Below, in pieces: positions 61,069 to 64,000 of a DNA stretch of 64,000 bases. The stretch is from Saccharum officinarum (Eukaryota > Streptophyta > Magnoliopsida > Poales > Poaceae): the NCBI GenBank assembly GCA_020631735.1, contig CM036199.1, positions 15,468,834-15,532,833 on the forward strand, in the 5' to 3' direction. The first letter of the stretch is position 1. Every line of letters begins with the position of its first letter. A model generated the notes under the pieces. That model saw only the letters and a list, made by a program, of their open reading frames with translations. It was not told where the DNA came from and searched no databases. A program made the position numbers and the translations under genes.

Positions 61069-61734
61069 TACACAACGTTTGACTGTTCGGTCGTCGCCAA
61101 AAAAAAAAGTTTGACTGTTCGGCTTGTTGTTGTATGGCACATTTATTTAGGAAAATCACCATATTTGTTTTTGTCCAACATGTTGTATGGTACCTTTGAG
61201 ATATTTCTTTCATGAATTCTACGAAACCCGAATTACTAGTTCCTAGGAATTCTTTTATGCTCTAAATAATTGTTGATTCTAGTTCATAATTAGATTTGGC
61301 TCTTGCCCAGACAGCTCAAGCGATTTCACCCCTTTTTTCTGTCAGATAATACTATTGTAATACAGAGTAGGGAATATTATATGGCAACATATCTGGTTAC
61401 ATTTAATTCTGGACAAGGAAGATAAATGGACAAGGAGAAAAGGTTAGATCAAATCTAGCCAACCAATCCGGATATCCACAGCCTCTTTCTCCATTGGACC
61501 AGAACTGTCCCAACCAAAACCAGAAGCAGTGAAGCACCAACAGCAAGAGCACCAAGCCACCAACACCAAACAAAAAACGTAGTCAAATTGCGCATCAGAA
61601 ATACATATACAGAGAAGAAAAGTGGGGAAAACAAACATTACTCTACAGCTCGTACGCCCACTCCACCACTGTTCTTGGGAATCTTTGGAAGGAAGAAAGC
61701 AGTGGGTCTCAGCTCACCACTCATTCCTGGCTTC

Positions 61735-61746
61735 ATGGCTTCCTGA
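61735..61746 (+). promoter_or_regulatory. Mini upstream ORF before CRY1
   Basis: ATG GCT TCC TGA lies 71 bp before the CRY1 ATG, out of frame with it. If transcription starts upstream, it could dampen translation. Its presence in the transcript is inferred. Confidence 0.3.
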
Positions 61747-61816
61747 CGTCCTCTCCTCTTGTTCCAAGAACACCGGGGGTTTCTTGGAAGGGAACTTCTT
61801 GGATTGGTCGGCCACC

Positions 61817-64000
61817 ATGTCGGCCTCGTCCTCGTCCATGTGCGGCGGGGACCCGGCGATGAGGAGCGTGGTGTGGTTCCGGAGGGACCTCAGGGTGGAG
61901 GACAACCCGGCGCTTGCGGCGGCGGCGCGTGCCGGTGGGGAGGTAGTGCCGGCGTACGTCTGGTCGCCAGAGGAAGAGGGCCCTTACTACCCCGGGCGTG
62001 TGTCCCGGTGGTGGATCAGCCAGAGCCTGAAGCACCTGGACGCCTCGCTCCGCCGCCTAGGGGCAGGAAAGCTCGTCACGCGGAGGTCGGCCGACGCCGT
62101 CGTCGCGCTGCTCCAGCTGGTCCGCGACACCGGCGCCACGCACGTCTACTTCAATCATCTATACGGTTTGTTCCACGTTCCACCCAGTAGTGGCATATGT
62201 CTGTCTGAGCTCAGCTTTTTCTAAGAAAAATAGTTCTTTTTATGTTGTTAGCTCTTTTTTATATTGTTATTACTCAGCGGTTGTATCCAGGATTCCCCTC
62301 CTTGGCACCGTTTAGATGCCAAAAATTTTACCAAAATTTTCAGATTCCCCGTCATATCGAATCTTTGAACGCATGCATGAAGCATTAAATATAGATAAAA
62401 AATAAAACTAATTACACAGTTTAGACGAAATGGACGAGACAAATCTTTTAAGCCTAATTAGACTATGATTGGACAATATTTGCCAAATAACAACGAAACT
62501 GCTACAGTAGCGTTTCGCCAAAAATTTTGCCAACTAAACAGCCCCTTGGTGTGTTGTTCATGCTTCAAGATTAAGGGCCTGTTTGATTTGAAGTTGTTAA
62601 AGATTAACTCCTATCACATCAATGTTCCCTCAGATGCATGGAGTACTAAACGTAGACTAATTGCATGCATGTCGGCATAGATTAGGAGTAATTTACGAGA
62701 CGAATCTATTAAGCCTAATTAGTCCCAAATTGGAAACTTTTTGTCAAATAAGACGAAAGTGCTACAGTGTTCGTTAAACTTTAACTCCTCAAACCAAACA
62801 CCCCCTAATTCTTGAAATTGGCTTCACAAGATAAAACAAATCAATTGCAATTTTTTTGTTTCACTATTCATCTGATTTGTTCCATGTCGAGCAGATCTTT
62901 ATATTATTGAGGTAGTGCTATATCAAGTACTATTCGTAACTCCACATGTCAACTGCTTCCCAGTTGAGCAAGAACCCTGGTCTCAAGTCTCAAGTCTTGA
63001 CAAACCTCCACTTGTCAACTGAGTAAAATCCCAGCATTTCGCCATCTCCTTCTTAATTCACAAAAGTTCTTTGCTTCCCTAGTTCCCTAACCATCCCAAT
63101 GGGGTATGTCAAATTCCACATATAGTAGTACTGTAGTACTTTAGTTTTCACTCCATTGTTTGCTTGTCCTGGTACTAAGAGAACATGCTTTAGGCCTTTG
63201 AGACTATCTCATATTAGATCTTAATTACTGTGTCGCCATCTTTTCAGACCCGATCTCACTAGTCAGGGATCACCGGTTGAAGGAGATGCTGACGGCTGAG
63301 GGCATCGTTGTGCAATCTTTCAATGCGGATCTGCTGTATGAGCCATGGGAAGTTGTCGATGATGAAGGGCAACCATTCACCATGTTCGCCGCATTCTGGA
63401 ACAGGTGCCTCAGCATGCCGTATGACCCCCCTGCACCACTTCTGCCCCCGAAGAAGATCAATTCAGGTGCTTGGAGAACTATGAGTTTAAATTTTCTAGC
63501 TTCTACTTGTACAGATAGCTTATTGACCACATATTGTTTTTTACTTCCGATGCATCATGCATTGTATATTTTGCAACAAGAGTACACGCAACTAAAGAAG
63601 ATTACACACAATTAAAATGCTGAGTTATCTGTGTTTGTCTTCTGCAAACAATGTACCATAACTTATCCTTGTCCAATTACTAGTAGTCATTTAGCTCTCC
63701 AGCTGGTTGATCAGTTAACCATAGTATCATAAGCATTGTGCTTGTGCTACAAGTTCATGTTGAATTAGCTCTTGAGTTGATTGGCTGAAATTTTGAACAG
63801 GTGACTTATCGATGTGTCCATCGGAAGATCTGATCTTTGAGGATGATTCAGAGAGGGGAAGCAACGCTCTTCTGGCCCGAGCATGGACGCCAGGGTGGCA
63901 GAACGCAGACAAGGCACTGACGGCCTTCCTCAATGGTCCATTGGCTGACTACTCAGTGAACCGCAAGAAGGCTGATAGTGCGAGCACATCCCTACTCTCA
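61817..64000 (+). CDS. CRY1: Cryptochrome 1 (blue-light receptor), first three exons, runs off the window
   Basis: Exon 1 is 61817-62165, exon 2 is 63248-63466 and exon 3 is 63801 onward. GT-AG borders keep one frame through 256 residues. The start MSASSSSMCGGDPA has a perfect GCCACCATG context and matches grass CRY1. Seen: VVWFRRDLRVEDNPAL (residues 18-33), YYPGRVSRWWISQSLKHLD, FNHLYDPISLVRDHR, then SFNADLLYEPWEV, MFAAFWNRCLSMPYDP and EDDSERGSNALLARAW. This is the antenna-type alpha/beta part of the photolyase-homology region. The FAD pocket and the C-terminal signalling tail are outside the window. CRY1 is a nuclear and cytosolic flavoprotein that controls de-etiolation through COP1/SPA. 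No break is seen. I cannot separate CRY1a from CRY1b. Confidence 0.95.
62301..62546. mobile_element. MITE in CRY1 intron 1
   Basis: CACCGTTTAGATGCC at the left is mirrored by CCAACTAAACAG at the right. ACGCATGCATGAAGCATTAA and GCCTAATTAGACTATGATTG lie inside. Same family as 15358-15586 and 19038-19302. Confidence 0.75.
62575..62807. mobile_element. Second MITE in CRY1 intron 1
   Basis: GGGCCTGTTTGATTTGAAG and TCAAACCAAACACCCCCT are inverted ends. GCCTAATTAGTCCCAAATTG and GTGCTACAGTGTTCG lie inside. It is the inverse-oriented relative of 15046-15272. Confidence 0.72.

Noticed and set aside
61622..61816. N-terminal extension of CRY1 in the open frame upstream of 61817
   Set aside because: The upstream frame has no in-frame ATG close to a good context, and 61817 has an optimal context and matches grass CRY1 starts.

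Overview
This is plant nuclear DNA, most likely from a grass of the Andropogoneae (the sorghum, sugarcane and Miscanthus group). Three things point there: GC-rich intron-containing genes set in AT-rich DNA, dense grass MITEs, and a Sirevirus (Ty1/copia) retrotransposon carrying the CG-rich LTR palindromes known from grass Sireviruses. The species call is inference. A run of 100 Ns at 27334-27433 shows a draft assembly.

Only a few host genes are credible. They are two UGT85-type glucosyltransferases facing away from each other (5505-7060 minus, 22654-24217 plus), a six-exon chloroplast NDH-complex gene resembling PnsB4/NDF6 (51173-52466 minus), a possible small-protein gene (45783-46004 plus), and the first three exons of cryptochrome CRY1 (61817 plus, running off the right end). 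Broken pieces of three other host gene families are present: GRAS, ABCB transporter and Raf-like MAPKKK.

Layout. 1-3511: the 3' part of a LINE, split by a perfect solo Sirevirus LTR. 3512-22.6 kb: the first UGT and many small elements (Stowaway-like, Tourist-like, hAT, a SINE). 22.6-24.2 kb: the second UGT. 24.4-27.3 kb: a second degenerate LINE ending at the assembly gap. 27.4-39.6 kb: a minus-strand Sirevirus with 5' LTR, gag, protease, integrase, RT/RNase H and an env-like ORF. It contains a nested 606-bp TRIM retrotransposon. 39.6-51 kb: low-complexity repeats, a MULE-type element, gene fragments and MITEs. 51-54.4 kb: PnsB4 and a Raf-kinase pseudogene. 54.4-61.1 kb: repeats, hAT MITEs, a SINE and a long-TIR element. 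61.8-64 kb: CRY1.

The genes form no common pathway; this is a TE-rich, gene-poor interval with ordinary light-response, photosynthesis and small-molecule glycosylation genes. I found no convincing undescribed system. The observations most worth checking are the very small TRIM, the one-directional pattern of stop codons in the Sirevirus env-like ORF, the 40-bp duplication around a hAT element in a UGT promoter, and the captured gene fragments.
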